DNA of 43,642 bases from JAAYZK01 sp964535025 (GTDB taxonomy: Bacteria > Planctomycetota > Phycisphaerae > SM23-33 > FEN-1343), in contig CAZHRW010000171.1 of NCBI GenBank assembly GCA_964535025.1, positions 1 to 43,642 of the forward strand. Direction: 5' to 3'. Shown here piece after piece: positions 1-7,664 of the stretch. The stretch's first letter is position 1. Each line of letters opens with the position of its first letter. A program made the position numbers and the translations under genes. The notes under the pieces are model-generated. The model saw nothing but the letters and a program-made list of their open reading frames with translations, had not been told where the DNA came from and made no database searches.

Positions 1-374
1 GAAAACGGCCCATCTCCTGTCCCCGCTTGTTCGCGCCTTTTCGGCCGGCGCGGCATTTTGATTCGGATTATTCGGGTTTTATGCCGTTAAACTGGGCAAT
101 CTGCACAGTCTGCGGCGTCTGGCCCGCCACAAAATGGACCCGCCGCTTAATAAAATGAACGAATGGCGTAAGATCATGAAGTATATTCTCAATTTTATTT
201 GGAGACAGGATAGCAAAACGGGCCGGCTTGCCGTCTCTTGCAGCCGCGGCGTCGTAAACCCTTGTCAAATCTCAGTCGGATCCCCGGCAAGACGGCATCC
301 AAGACGGCATCCTCTTTGCCCGAAAAATCGAAACTCGCGCCTTTGGCGCGGAGGTTTGCCCTGGGGGCGGCGGC
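1..374. other. Intergenic region at left edge, AT-richer than the rest
   Basis: No gene is firmly supported here. Positions 60 to 270 are visibly richer in A and T than the surrounding DNA. A 66-codon open frame on the minus strand (268 to 68, TTG start) and an overlapping plus-strand frame from 134 are both open; neither has a clear ribosome binding site or a recognisable domain, so I do not call either. Positions 289-312 hold a perfect tandem duplication of the 12-mer AAGACGGCATCC. A terminator-like hairpin for the downstream-ending glycosyltransferase sits at 320-351. Confidence 0.4.
320..351 (-). terminator. Probable rho-independent terminator after the glycosyltransferase
   Basis: On the minus strand, about 25 bases past the stop codon at 375, CGCGCC and GGCGCG form a six-pair stem with a three-base AAA loop (336-350). 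A T-rich stretch containing ATTTTTC follows. The stem is short, so termination strength is uncertain. Confidence 0.45.
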
Positions 375-1700
375 TCAGAATTCGGGGGGGATGTCGATGC
401 TGAGGCGGCCGGCCTTGGCTTCGTTGGCCATGGCGTAGGCCTGGTGGTATTGGCGGGCGACGACTTGCCAGCTGACGACGGTGTCGAGGTAGCGTTTGAG
501 GTTTTCGCCGAGCTTCCAGCGGGTCCGCTCGCTGGTGGCCAGGCGCATGACGCCGCGGCGGAGGGTGGCCTTGTCGGTGAACAGCAGGCCGCCCTCGCTG
601 GAGACGGTCTGGCTGGAGAGGCCTTCCATGGGCGCGGTGGTGATGTAGGGTTTGTTGAGGGCGATGATCCGCGCCAGCGTGCCGGACTGGGTTTCGTCGA
701 TGGAGGGGAGGATGACGAAGTCGCAGATGGCCATGACCTTGTAGTAGATATCGCCGCGGGGGATGAACGGGAAGAACCTGGCGTGGCCGCGGGCTTCGAG
801 GCGTTTGATCTGGCCGACGTAGCGGTCGTAGTCTTTTTTGTGGTTGGGGTCGCGCCACTCGCCGGCGGCGAACAGCAGCCAGGAGTCGCCGGTGGCCTCG
901 AAGATCCGCTCGTGGAGTTCTTCCCACATTTCGGTGACGATGTCCCAGCGTTTGTTGTTCTGGATCCAGCCGACCAGTCCGACCATGGGGTGGCCGATCA
1001 GGTCGTCGAGGCCCAGTTCGCGTTTGAGCGGGTCGATCTCGTGGCCGCCCCAGCGCTTATCGGGCCGTGCGCCGTGGGGGACGATCATGATATTGCGGGG
1101 CATGGTCCAGCCGTGGGCGGCGAAGTTCCAGTCGAGCCGCCACTTCTGGTACTCGCACTTGAACAGCAGAACCGTACACGTCTCGGCGAGGTCCTTGACG
1201 AAGACCTCCTCGTCGGGCTTCATGCGGCCGTGGACGGTGTGGGGCTCGACGACGGTGGGGTAGTCGGCCAGTTCGCGCAGCATGGCCAGGAAGCCGGCGT
1301 TATGGTCGCTGCGGCCCTGGGCGTCGATGTGGTTGTACAGGCCGTACTCGTGCTGGATGTGCACCACGTACGGGTCGAGCCGGCGGACGGCCTCGACGAC
1401 CGGCTTGTACCAGTCGCTGCGGGACAGGTCGATCAGCGGCAGGACGTTATCGCCCTCGCCGTCGGTGTGGCTGATGACGTACGCCGGCCGCGTCGGATCG
1501 TGCGCCCGGATGAACTCCATCGCCTCCTCGGCGAACGTGCCGATCCCGCACAGTCGGGGCGGCCAACTGGAGATCATCACAATGGGCTTGGGCGTCGAAC
1601 CGCCGGACAACGCTTTTGGATCACGCGGGGTGCGGGCGGTCTCTACTTCCATGGCCTCAGTGTCTTGAAGAGAAGCTCCAGGTCCTTCATTTTTAATCAC
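375..1700 (-). CDS. GT4-like glycosyltransferase
   Basis: This 441-residue protein looks like a GT-B fold, family 4 type glycosyltransferase that would move a sugar from a nucleotide donor in the cytoplasm. Near the N-terminus is the PPRLCGIGTF segment (residues 47-56), typical of GT4 enzymes that share CGI(G/A)TF, followed by HIQHEYG at 114-120. The C-terminal donor-binding half carries PSIDETQSGT (332-341), equivalent to the acidic EX7E region. The next gene upstream on the same strand (1822-4116) has the same CGIATF and HEFG elements, so the two are paralogues. The start at 1700 is chosen because a TATAAT box lies about 60 bases upstream; a second Met at 1652 is possible. There is no strong Shine-Dalgarno sequence for either. 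Acceptor and donor sugars cannot be told from the sequence. Confidence 0.8.
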   Translation of the reverse strand: MIKNEGPGASLQDTEAMEVETARTPRDPKALSGGSTPKPIVMISSWPPRLCGIGTFAEEAMEFIRAHDPTRPAYVISHTDGEGDNVLPLIDLSRSDWYKPVVEAVRRLDPYVVHIQHEYGLYNHIDAQGRSDHNAGFLAMLRELADYPTVVEPHTVHGRMKPDEEVFVKDLAETCTVLLFKCEYQKWRLDWNFAAHGWTMPRNIMIVPHGARPDKRWGGHEIDPLKRELGLDDLIGHPMVGLVGWIQNNKRWDIVTEMWEELHERIFEATGDSWLLFAAGEWRDPNHKKDYDRYVGQIKRLEARGHARFFPFIPRGDIYYKVMAICDFVILPSIDETQSGTLARIIALNKPYITTAPMEGLSSQTVSSEGGLLFTDKATLRRGVMRLATSERTRWKLGENLKRYLDTVVSWQVVARQYHQAYAMANEAKAGRLSIDIPPEF

Positions 1701-1762
1701 ATCGGGGAAAACGGACCATTTCTATAGCCAAAGCGCCCCAACTCGTTTTTGGGAGAGGGCTC

Positions 1763-1768
1763 ATTATA
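1763..1768 (-). promoter_or_regulatory. Minus-strand -10 box (TATAAT) for the glycosyltransferase
   Basis: A perfect TATAAT reads toward the 1700 start, predicting a leader of roughly 55 bases. No convincing -35 hexamer lies 16 to 18 bases upstream. Confidence 0.45.
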
Positions 1769-1821
1769 CCGGCTTTGCCGAGAATTCGTATGCGATTTGG
1801 CGCCGGCGGGGGGGTGGCAGG

Positions 1822-4116
1822 TCAGACGACCTGCGGGTTCATCGGATCGGCCATCAGGCTGATGGCGCGGAGGCAGCACAGGGTGCTCTCGGCGCCTTGG
1901 TTGAGGCTCACGCCCGCGGCGGTCAGCCCGTCGGCGCAGCCGCCGTTGCCGAAGTCGTACAGCCGCATCCGCAGGTCGTTGGCGCCGAGGAACCAGTCGA
2001 GGGCCTTGCGGGCGAGCTTGACGTACTGCTCATCCTCGAGCACCAGCGAGGCGGTGCGGTACGCCGAGACCAGGGCCGCCGCGTCGATGGGCTGCTGGTC
2101 GAAGGGCGCCTTGGTGCCCCCGGGCCTCAGCCAGCCCTGGTTGCCGATGAGGCTGAAGTGGTCCCGCTCGAGGACGATGTCGGTCAAAAACAGCAAGGCG
2201 CTCTGGCCGATCGAACGGTACTCCCCGTTTTGAAGCAGGTTGCCGGCCACCAGCATCGCTTCGGGCAGCTTGGCGTTGGCGTAGGTGAGCACCTGCTCGA
2301 ACCACAGCCATCCGTCGGTATGCACCTGCCCATACAGCGCGGCCAGGGCGGCGGCGTGCTCGGCGAGGAGGCGCCGGACCTCGGCGTTCTCCGGGCAGGT
2401 CTGCAGGTAGGCGGCCAGGCCGAGGATGCTGTAGGCCCGCGCCCGCGGCGAGGTGAGCTTGTACAGCACCGGCAGGGCCCGGTCGAACAACTGCTTGGCC
2501 AGCAGCCGGTCGAGCGGGTCGTGCATGGCCGTCACCGCCGAGCCCAGGGCCCAGACGGTCCGGCCCTGGCAGTCTTCGCTGCCGAGGTCGTCCAGCCATT
2601 CCCGCCGGTAGCTCATGAAGTTATGGAACCAGCCGTCCTCCCGCTGGGCATAGTGCAGGAAGCTGAGGTACCGGCTGGTCAGGTGGCCCATCGCCTGGTC
2701 GTCCAGGCGGTCCTGGTTCATCAGCGCCACCTGCAGGGCGCGGGCGTTGTCGTCGGCGCAGTAGCCGTGGAACCGGTTGGGCATGCGGAAGATCGCGTGC
2801 TGGAGGATCCCCGTGTCGTCGGTCAGCCGCCGCATGTGGGTGAACACCGGCTGGACGCCCGTCTCGGTCGTCACGATGGGCTTGGCGGCCTGTTCGATAC
2901 GGATGGTCTCGGAGAAGACCTTGTGGATGCGATCGAACAGGTCCGCGTAGCGCTTGCCGATCTCCGGCCAGGTCGTCGCGGCGCCGAACTGCAGGGCCCG
3001 CCGGCGCAGCTGCTCGATCCGCTCGGGGTCGCGGACGACCTCCACGAGGGCCTGGCTCATCATGGCCGGGTCGTTGGGGTCGACCAGCACGCCCCGGCCG
3101 CCGTCGAGGACCTCCCGGGCGTGCAGGAACGGCGTGGAGACCACCGCGCAGCCCTGGGCCAGGGCGTAGCTCAGCGTCCCGCTGACCGACTGGCCGAGGT
3201 TGGGATACGGCACGAGGTAGACATCGCACATCCGCAGGAACTCGACCAGCTCGGCCTTGCTGACGTACTGGTTGTAGAACGCGACGTTATCGCGGATGCC
3301 CAGTTCGCTGACCCGCCGCTGGAGTTTGAGGCGGTAGTCCTCGCCGAACCGCCGTTTGACCTCCGGGTGCGTGGCGCCCACGATCAGGTACGTGATATTC
3401 GGCTGGGTGCGGACGGCCGTCGCGACGGCTTCGATGGCGGTCTCGATGCCCTTGCCCGGCCCGAGCAGGCCGAACGTGAGGATCACGTGGCGGTCGGTCA
3501 GGTCGAAGCGATTCTTGAGGTCCTTGCGGGCGGTCCGGGGCATCGGGGGCGCGCCGTGGGGGATCACCTCGATGCGGGATGGATCGATCCCGTAATTCTC
3601 GATCAGCAACTGCCGGCTGTACTGGGTCATCGTCACCAGCACGTTCGACCAGTTGGCCACCGCCATCAGGCCCCGGCGGTAGTGGGCCTCCGGCTCGGGC
3701 AGCACCGTATGCAGGGTCACCACGCTGGGCTTGCGGAGGTTCCGCAGCAACTGCAGCAGGTGCGTGCCCCCGTCGCCGCCGAAGATGCCGAACTCGTGCT
3801 GGATGCAGACGATATCGACGTCGCTGAAATTCAGGAAATCCGCCGCCCGCCGATAATCGTCCGGCCGGTCGCGGTGGATCTCGAAGGCCACCTCGCTGGG
3901 ATACTCGAACCGCTGGGACCCCGGGCCGTTGATCGCGATCACGGCGTGGCCGTTGGCCCCGGTCGCGCCCGCAACGGCGCCGTGGAGGTCCTCGGTGAAC
4001 GTCGCGATCCCGCACTGGCGCGGAACGTAGGTCGATACAAAGGCTACAGATACGGCGGATTCGGTCATCGGCCGGATAATCGGCTGGACCACGGCACGCT
4101 CTACGCTGCTGGTCAT
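1822..4116 (-). CDS. GT4 glycosyltransferase fused to a C-terminal helical (alpha/alpha-barrel-like) domain
   Basis: A 764-residue two-part protein. Residues 20 to about 400 are a GT4 glycosyltransferase: CGIATF at 35-40, an IQHEFG motif near 100, VIPHGAPP near 185 and a donor-site stretch SVSGTLSYALAQGCAV near 290-305. From about residue 410 to the end is an extra domain with aromatic-rich helical repeats (GYCADDNARALQ, REDGWFHNFMSYRREW, HTDGWLWFEQVLTYANAKL), in the style of six-hairpin glycosidase or cellobiose-2-epimerase-like barrels. I infer that this second domain binds or modifies a saccharide; its reaction is unknown. Start 4116 is preferred over 4185 because the predicted promoter (4176-4204) would start transcription near 4169, and a GGGAGG lies 12 bases upstream of 4116. 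It probably works with the paralogue at 375-1700, 121 bases downstream, although that gene has its own -10 box. Confidence 0.8.
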   Translation of the reverse strand: MTSSVERAVVQPIIRPMTESAVSVAFVSTYVPRQCGIATFTEDLHGAVAGATGANGHAVIAINGPGSQRFEYPSEVAFEIHRDRPDDYRRAADFLNFSDVDIVCIQHEFGIFGGDGGTHLLQLLRNLRKPSVVTLHTVLPEPEAHYRRGLMAVANWSNVLVTMTQYSRQLLIENYGIDPSRIEVIPHGAPPMPRTARKDLKNRFDLTDRHVILTFGLLGPGKGIETAIEAVATAVRTQPNITYLIVGATHPEVKRRFGEDYRLKLQRRVSELGIRDNVAFYNQYVSKAELVEFLRMCDVYLVPYPNLGQSVSGTLSYALAQGCAVVSTPFLHAREVLDGGRGVLVDPNDPAMMSQALVEVVRDPERIEQLRRRALQFGAATTWPEIGKRYADLFDRIHKVFSETIRIEQAAKPIVTTETGVQPVFTHMRRLTDDTGILQHAIFRMPNRFHGYCADDNARALQVALMNQDRLDDQAMGHLTSRYLSFLHYAQREDGWFHNFMSYRREWLDDLGSEDCQGRTVWALGSAVTAMHDPLDRLLAKQLFDRALPVLYKLTSPRARAYSILGLAAYLQTCPENAEVRRLLAEHAAALAALYGQVHTDGWLWFEQVLTYANAKLPEAMLVAGNLLQNGEYRSIGQSALLFLTDIVLERDHFSLIGNQGWLRPGGTKAPFDQQPIDAAALVSAYRTASLVLEDEQYVKLARKALDWFLGANDLRMRLYDFGNGGCADGLTAAGVSLNQGAESTLCCLRAISLMADPMNPQVV

Positions 4117-4175
4117 ACCCGTCGCACGCCTCCCACACAAACCCCACGATGATCGATATGATCGAATTGTCTCAC

Positions 4176-4204
4176 ATTCTATCACGTCCGCCCACCCGTC
4201 ACAA
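4176..4204 (-). promoter_or_regulatory. Promoter for the GT4 fusion gene
   Basis: On the minus strand TTGTGA and TAGAAT are separated by exactly 17 bases. It diverges from the uxaB promoter about 70 bases away, so the two may share regulation. Confidence 0.5.
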
Positions 4205-4264
4205 GGGGCCTGTGCGGCCCCGGTGGGGGTCGCCCGGGCCCGCGTATGATCATTTACACGACCG

Positions 4265-4279
4265 ACAACCGGCGGTTGT
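4265..4279. promoter_or_regulatory. Palindromic operator candidate overlapping the uxaB -35
   Basis: ACAACC and GGTTGT form a perfect inverted repeat around a GGC centre. Its right arm covers the first four bases of the uxaB -35 hexamer (4276-4281), where a repressor would block RNA polymerase. A GntR-family regulator of hexuronate genes is the natural guess, but no regulator gene lies in the window. Confidence 0.4.
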
Positions 4280-4304
4280 TCGCGCTTACGTCTTGACCTA
4301 CAAT
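4276..4304 (+). promoter_or_regulatory. uxaBA promoter
   Basis: TTGTTC and TACAAT are separated by 17 bases. Transcription would begin near 4311, giving a leader of about 36 bases before the ATG at 4347 and excluding the upstream open frame from 4149 as coding. Confidence 0.55.
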
Positions 4305-4346
4305 CGCTCCATCATCCCGAGCCCACCGACCGAAAGGAGCGGCGCG

Positions 4347-5864
4347 ATGGCCCGACTCGATCGTTCCCGACTCGATGCAATCCGCACCCGCGGCGCCGTG
4401 GACGTGGGGACAGCCCCCACGGGGCCCGAGCGAATCCTCCAGATCGGCGAGGGAAATTTCCTGCGGGCCTTCGTCGACTGGATGGTCGATCGCGCCAACG
4501 CCGCCGGCGTCTTCGACGGCCGCGTGGTCGTCGTCCAGCCCCGCGACCGCAGCCAGGGAACCGTCTCGACCCTTCAATCGCAGCAGGGGCTCTACACGGT
4601 CCTTATACGCGGCAGCCAGGACCGAACCCTCGTCGACCGCGCCGAAATCGTCCAGTCGGTCAGCCGCGGGATCCAACCCTATCGCCAGTGGGCCGACTTC
4701 CTCGCCTGCGCCGCCGACCCCCACCTGCGCTTCCTCGTGTCCAACACGACCGAGGCCGGCGTCGTCTACGAGCCGACGCCGCAACCCACCGACGCCTGCT
4801 GCGCCTCGTTCCCGGCCAAGGTCACCGCCCTGCTGCTGGAGCGTTACCGCCGGTTCGACGGCGCCGACGACGCCGGGCTGATCATCCTGCCGTGCGAACT
4901 GATCGACCGCAACGGCGAGACCCTGCGGGAGATCTGCCTCCGCCACGCCGCCGACTGGGGGCTCGACGAGGGCTTCACCCGCTGGATGACACGGGCGAAC
5001 CCCTTCCTCAACACGCTGGTCGACCGGATCGTCCCGGGCTACCCCACCGCGGAGGCCGACGAGCTCGCCCGGCGGCTCGGCTACGACGACGCCCTGATGG
5101 TCGCCTGCGAGCCCTACCACCTCTGGGTCATCGAGGGCCCCGCCGAGCTGGAAGCCGAGCTGCCCCTGGCGCGGGCGGGGCTCAACGTGGTCTGGACCGA
5201 CGACCTGACGCCCTACCGCTACCGCAAGGTGCGGATCCTCAACGGCGCCCACATGACGCTCGTCCCCACGGCCTTCCTGGCCGGGGCCGACACGGTCCGC
5301 CAGAGCGTCGAGCACCCGGTCATCGGCGGCTATCTGCGGGCGACGCTCCGCGAGGAGATCCTCCCCACCCTGGCGATGGACGACGCCGACAAGCAGGCCT
5401 ACGCCGCCGCCACGCTGGACCGGTTCGCCAACCCCTTTATCCGTCATGCGCTGCTGTCGATCGCCCTGAACTCCGTGGCCAAGTTCCCCGTGCGCCTGCT
5501 GCCGACGCTGCTGGAGTACGTCGACCAGCGCGGCAGCATCCCGCCGCGGATGGCCCTGGCCCTGGCGGCCCTGCTGGCGATGTACCGCACCACCGAGATC
5601 GTCGACGGGCTCGGCCGCGGCCGGCGAAGCGGCGAGCCCTACCCCATCAACGACAGCCGCGAGGTGCTCGATGGCTTCATCGAGGTGTGGACCCGCTACG
5701 ACGCCGACGGCGACGTCGACGCCCTCTGTCGTGCGCTGCTCGGCCGCGAGGCCTTCTGGGGATGTGACCTCAACGCCGTGCCGGGCCTCCACGCGGCCGT
5801 CGCCGAAGCCTTGAGCGGGATCCTCGACGGCCGTATCCTGGCCCAGATGGAAGCGCTGGCGTAA
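4347..5864 (+). CDS. uxaB: Tagaturonate (altronate) reductase, mannitol dehydrogenase family
   Basis: This 505-residue enzyme should interconvert D-tagaturonate and D-altronate with NAD(H), a cytoplasmic step of galacturonate catabolism. QIGEGNFLRAF (residues 32-42) is the N-terminal nucleotide-binding signature of polyol-specific long-chain dehydrogenases. VSNTTEAGVV (131-140) is typical of the UxaB branch. The catalytic K-x4-N-x2-H set is complete (K295, N300, H303). Length is close to the usual 480 or so. The start at 4347 has AAAGGAG eight bases upstream and fits the promoter at 4276-4304. The next gene, altronate dehydratase, lies 88 bases downstream and takes the product, so this is a two-step operon. 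Mannonate or fructuronate activity (UxuB-like) is a less likely alternative given the uxaA neighbour. Confidence 0.88.
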   Translation: MARLDRSRLDAIRTRGAVDVGTAPTGPERILQIGEGNFLRAFVDWMVDRANAAGVFDGRVVVVQPRDRSQGTVSTLQSQQGLYTVLIRGSQDRTLVDRAEIVQSVSRGIQPYRQWADFLACAADPHLRFLVSNTTEAGVVYEPTPQPTDACCASFPAKVTALLLERYRRFDGADDAGLIILPCELIDRNGETLREICLRHAADWGLDEGFTRWMTRANPFLNTLVDRIVPGYPTAEADELARRLGYDDALMVACEPYHLWVIEGPAELEAELPLARAGLNVVWTDDLTPYRYRKVRILNGAHMTLVPTAFLAGADTVRQSVEHPVIGGYLRATLREEILPTLAMDDADKQAYAAATLDRFANPFIRHALLSIALNSVAKFPVRLLPTLLEYVDQRGSIPPRMALALAALLAMYRTTEIVDGLGRGRRSGEPYPINDSREVLDGFIEVWTRYDADGDVDALCRALLGREAFWGCDLNAVPGLHAAVAEALSGILDGRILAQMEALA

Positions 5865-5865
5865 C

Positions 5866-5887
5866 GGCAACCCGTGTGGTTGCCCTC
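5866..5887. repeat. REP-like hairpin copy 1
   Basis: GGCAACC and GGTTGCC pair around a CGTGT loop immediately after the uxaB stop. It is a diverged member of the family whose other copies are at 5904-5927, 7471-7497 and 7536-7562. Confidence 0.6.
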
Positions 5888-5903
5888 ATGGCCCGACCCT
5901 GCA

Positions 5904-5927
5904 GGGGCAACCCTTGTGGTTACCCTC
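5904..5927. repeat. REP-like hairpin copy 2
   Basis: GGGGCAACC and GGTTACCC pair around the family's CTTGT loop, with one mismatch in the stem. It is in the same orientation as copy 1, 16 bases further on, inside the uxaB-uxaA gap. Confidence 0.6.
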
Positions 5928-5952
5928 AACCCGTGACCAGGACGATTCGCCA

Positions 5953-7443
5953 ATGACAACGGCAATCCGCATCCACCCCGCCGACAACGTGGCCGTCGCC
6001 GTCGAGGACCTCCCTGGCGGCGCCGAGGTCCGCGCCGGCGACATGACGGTGACGACCGCCGAGGCGATCCCCGCCGGCCACAAGCTGGCCCTGGCGCCGA
6101 TCGCCGCCGGCGCCGCCGTGGTCAAATACGGCTACCCGATCGGCCACGCCACCGCGGCGATCGCCCCCGGCGCGCACGCGCATACACACAACGTCGCGAC
6201 GAACCTCGCCGGGGCGGCGACGCTGACCTACAACCCGCCCGAGCCGTACAAGCTGCCCGCCCCTCGCGCGCCGAAAACCTTCGACGGCTTCGTCCACGAC
6301 GACGGGCGGGTGGGCATCCGCAACGAGATCTGGATCGTTCCCACCGTCGGCTGCGTGAACGGCGTCGCCACGGCCGTGGCCGCCGCGGCGCGGGAGCGGT
6401 TCGCCGCCGTCGCGATCGACGGCGTGTACGCGATCACCCATCCGCTGGGCTGCTCCCAGGTCGGCGAAGACCACCGCCGCACGCAGCGGATCCTCGCCGG
6501 CCTCGTGCACCACCCCAACGCCGCCGGCGTGCTCATCGTGGGCCTGGGCTGCGAGACCAACCACCTGGCGAGCTTCACCGAGGTGGTCGGGGCGGTCGAC
6601 CCCGCTCGCGTCGCCACGATCAACGCCCAGGACGTCGACGACGAGGTCGCCGAGAGCCTGCGCCGCCTCGAGCCGATCGTCCGGCGGGCCGGGGCGATGC
6701 GGCGCCGGGCGCTGCCGCTCTCGTCGCTGCGGATCGCCCTCAAGTGCGGCGGCTCGGACGGCTTCAGCGGGATCACCGCCAATCCGCTCGTCGGGGCCGT
6801 CGCCGACCGCGTCGTGGCCGCCGGGGGCACCGCGATGCTGACCGAGGTGCCCGAGATGTTCGGCGCCGAGGCCGCCCTGCTGGGCCGCTGCGCGAGCCGG
6901 GCCCTCTTCGATGCGGCGCTGGGCATGATCAACGACTTCCGCGCCTTCTTCGCCTCCCGCGGCGTGGCCATCGACAAGAACCCCTCGCCCGGCAACCGCG
7001 CCGGCGGGATCACCACGCTGGAGGAAAAGTCGCTCGGCTGCGTCACCAAGGGCGGGCACGGCCCGATCACCGACGTACTCACCTACGGCGGCCGTGTCGA
7101 ACGACCGGGGGTGACCCTCGTCGACGGGCCCGGCGACGACATGGTCGCCGTGACCAACCTCGCCGCCGCCGGCGCGCACCTGGTGCTGTTCACCACCGGG
7201 CGCGGCACGCCGCTGAGCGGGCCGGCGCCGACGATCAAGATCGCCACCAACGCCCGCCTCGCCGCCGCCAAGGGCCGCTGGATCGACTTCGACGCCTCGC
7301 CCCTGCTCGCCGGCGAGCCGCTCGACACCCTCGCCGACGCCCTGCTCGCCCGCGTCCTCGCCGTCGCCGGCGGCCAGCGGACGGCCAACGAACGCAACGG
7401 CATCCGCCAGATCGCCATCTTCACCGACGGCGTGACGCTGTGA
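5953..7443 (+). CDS. uxaA: Altronate dehydratase
   Basis: A 496-residue protein, almost exactly the length of characterised UxaA (about 495). It should dehydrate D-altronate to 2-keto-3-deoxygluconate using a bound metal, usually iron or manganese. Residues 1 to about 95 form the SAF domain, with AGHKLAL at 41-47 and histidines in GAHAHTHN. The catalytic domain follows, with VGCVNGVATA (132-141), HPLGCSQVGEDH (163-174), GLGCETNHL (197-205) and KCGGSDGFSGITANP near 262; the conserved cysteines of this family are present. The start at 5953 opens directly into the SAF domain, with CCAGGA upstream; the open frame extends 13 codons further but adds no conserved residues. It follows uxaB across 88 bases filled with two hairpin repeats. 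No isomerase (uxaC) or KDG kinase is in the window. Confidence 0.9.
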   Translation: MTTAIRIHPADNVAVAVEDLPGGAEVRAGDMTVTTAEAIPAGHKLALAPIAAGAAVVKYGYPIGHATAAIAPGAHAHTHNVATNLAGAATLTYNPPEPYKLPAPRAPKTFDGFVHDDGRVGIRNEIWIVPTVGCVNGVATAVAAAARERFAAVAIDGVYAITHPLGCSQVGEDHRRTQRILAGLVHHPNAAGVLIVGLGCETNHLASFTEVVGAVDPARVATINAQDVDDEVAESLRRLEPIVRRAGAMRRRALPLSSLRIALKCGGSDGFSGITANPLVGAVADRVVAAGGTAMLTEVPEMFGAEAALLGRCASRALFDAALGMINDFRAFFASRGVAIDKNPSPGNRAGGITTLEEKSLGCVTKGGHGPITDVLTYGGRVERPGVTLVDGPGDDMVAVTNLAAAGAHLVLFTTGRGTPLSGPAPTIKIATNARLAAAKGRWIDFDASPLLAGEPLDTLADALLARVLAVAGGQRTANERNGIRQIAIFTDGVTL

Positions 7444-7470
7444 ACGGCAGGCTTTCGGACGAACAACTTT

Positions 7471-7497
7471 GTAGGGGCAACCCTTGTGGTTGCCCTC
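7471..7497. repeat. REP-like hairpin copy 3
   Basis: A perfect stem GGGCAACC with GGTTGCCC around a CTTGT loop, flanked by GTAG on the left and CTC on the right. It lies 27 bases after the uxaA stop and probably stabilises or terminates the uxaBA transcript. Confidence 0.7.
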
Positions 7498-7535
7498 GCC
7501 TGCGTCGACCCACGGCGATCATCGTGGCACCGATC

Positions 7536-7562
7536 GAGGGCAGGCACAAGGCCTGCCCCAAC
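7536..7562. repeat. REP-like hairpin copy 4, inverted, with compensatory stem changes
   Basis: GGGCAGGC and GCCTGCCC pair around ACAAG, the reverse complement of the CTTGT loop, so the copy is in opposite orientation to copy 3. Compared with copy 3, two stem positions differ on both sides and pairing is kept. Copies 3 and 4 face each other across 38 bases, like the two halves of a bacterial interspersed mosaic element. Confidence 0.7.
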
Positions 7563-7596
7563 GGCTAGTGATCCCCTATCGATCTTTGCCGTTTGC

Positions 7597-7625
7597 TTGT
7601 CCGTCGTTGCGGTTGACGGTAGAAT
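7597..7625 (+). promoter_or_regulatory. Promoter of the NfeD operon
   Basis: TTGTCC and TAGAAT separated by 17 bases; predicted transcription start near 7632, leaving a leader of about 33 bases before the ATG at 7665. Confidence 0.5.
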
Positions 7626-7664
7626 TGCGACGAGTTGAGATTGCTCCTTTCAGGATGGGGCGTT

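Noticed and set aside
178..270. A riboswitch in the AT-richer left region
   Set aside because: Local pairing exists (GACGGCAAGCCGG on the minus strand), but no conserved core of a known class could be matched.
289..312. Tandem duplication of a 12-mer as a CRISPR or attachment-site seed
   Set aside because: Only two copies without spacers and no integrase or cas gene; most likely simple replication slippage.
134..403. An 89-codon plus-strand frame at the left edge
   Set aside because: Only its first 45 codons look protein-like, it runs into the antisense of the glycosyltransferase gene, and it has no ribosome binding site.
4149..4346. An N-terminal extension of uxaB from an ATG at 4149
   Set aside because: The extension covers the divergent promoters and palindrome, has no homologous content, and the 4347 ATG has a good ribosome binding site.
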